Of a stretch of 6,195 nt of DNA, positions 5,875 to 6,195 are shown piece after piece; within the stretch, counting starts at the first letter, position 1, and the number at the start of each line of letters is the position of its first letter. The notes under the pieces were generated by a model. That model did no database searches, had not been told where the DNA came from, and saw only the letters and a program-made list of their open reading frames with translations. The DNA is from Kiritimatiellota bacterium (GTDB taxonomy: Bacteria > Verrucomicrobiota > Lentisphaeria > Victivallales > JAADHT01): contig JAADHT010000152.1 of assembly GCA_013151705.1 (NCBI GenBank), positions 1 through 6,195 of the forward strand, given 5' to 3'. A program made the position numbers and the translations under genes.

Positions 5875-6195
5875 AATTACGATTTTACAACTCGATGAGC
5901 AGGAACAAAGAGAATTTCCATCCCATAAAAGAGGGAAAGGTCGGAATGTACACTTGCGGCCCGACGGTCTACAATTTCGCGCACATCGGCAACTTCAGAG
6001 CGTACATGTTCGAAGACCTGCTGAGACGCGTTCTGAAATACGCCGGATATGAAGTGACGCAAATTATGAATCTCACGGATGTCGATGATAAAACCATCCG
6101 CGATTCACGCGCCGCCGGAATTCCCCTGGACGAATTCACCCAAAAATATAAAAAAGCTTTTTTCGAGGATATGGAGACGCTTGCAATCGAAAAAG
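5871..6195 (+). CDS. cysS: Cysteinyl-tRNA synthetase, N-terminal part (runs off the window)
   Basis: Class I aminoacyl-tRNA synthetase charging tRNA-Cys with cysteine in the cytosol, using ATP and a zinc ion that recognises the cysteine thiol. The first 108 codons are present and the gene continues past the right edge. The family start is clear: MYTCGPTVYNFAHIGNFRAY (26-45) holds Cys29, the first zinc ligand, and the HIGH-type motif HIGN (38-41) of the Rossmann catalytic core; QIMNLTDVDDKTI (64-76) is the next conserved block. The KMSKS loop and C-terminal domain lie outside. Start ATG 5871 gives the normal family N-terminus (MKLRFYNSMS). There is no Shine-Dalgarno before it, and the ATGA overlap with the preceding frame suggests coupled translation. 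No T-box leader was seen. Confidence 0.95.
   Translation, partial: MKLRFYNSMSRNKENFHPIKEGKVGMYTCGPTVYNFAHIGNFRAYMFEDLLRRVLKYAGYEVTQIMNLTDVDDKTIRDSRAAGIPLDEFTQKYKKAFFEDMETLAIEK

Noticed and set aside
5819..6052. + strand open frame across the start of cysS
   Set aside because: It is out of frame with the unmistakable cysteinyl-tRNA synthetase N-terminus and has no family signal.

Overview
The window reads as an ordinary chromosomal stretch of a Gram-negative bacterium. An acyltransferase of the LpxL/HtrB lipid A type points to an LPS outer membrane. The phylum cannot be fixed from the sequence. The divergent GTP-type PEP carboxykinase, the TTAACCAC/CACGAAG-type intergenic repeat and the moderate GC content would fit the PVC group (Lentisphaerota/Kiritimatiellota-like), but this is only a guess.

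Layout: a hairpin terminator of an upstream gene (4-31); purC on + (111-1016); a gap of about 280 bp with a large imperfect inverted repeat and a GC hairpin in the pck leader; a GTP-type PEP carboxykinase gene on + (1301-3163) followed by a strong terminator; a non-coding convergent gap (3164-3545); then two minus-strand genes, a lipid A acyltransferase (3546-4532) preceded by an uncharacterised gene (4616-5554). To the right lies a divergent intergenic region, a short uncharacterised frame (5683-5874) whose stop overlaps the start of cysS by ATGA, and the 5' part of cysS (5871 to the window end).

The named genes are housekeeping functions (purine synthesis, gluconeogenesis/anaplerosis, outer-membrane lipid, tRNA charging) and do not form one pathway. 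The least familiar gene is the 312-aa protein at 4616-5554. It reads like an MmcB-type PD-(D/E)XK nuclease fold split by a helical, probably coiled-coil insertion, with a possible sliding-clamp binding peptide at its N-terminus. A second curiosity is upstream of cysS: a near-perfect Shine-Dalgarno and ATG followed at once by TAG, while the coding-like frame that runs into cysS lies in another phase. I found no CRISPR array, transposon, tRNA, rRNA or clear defence system.
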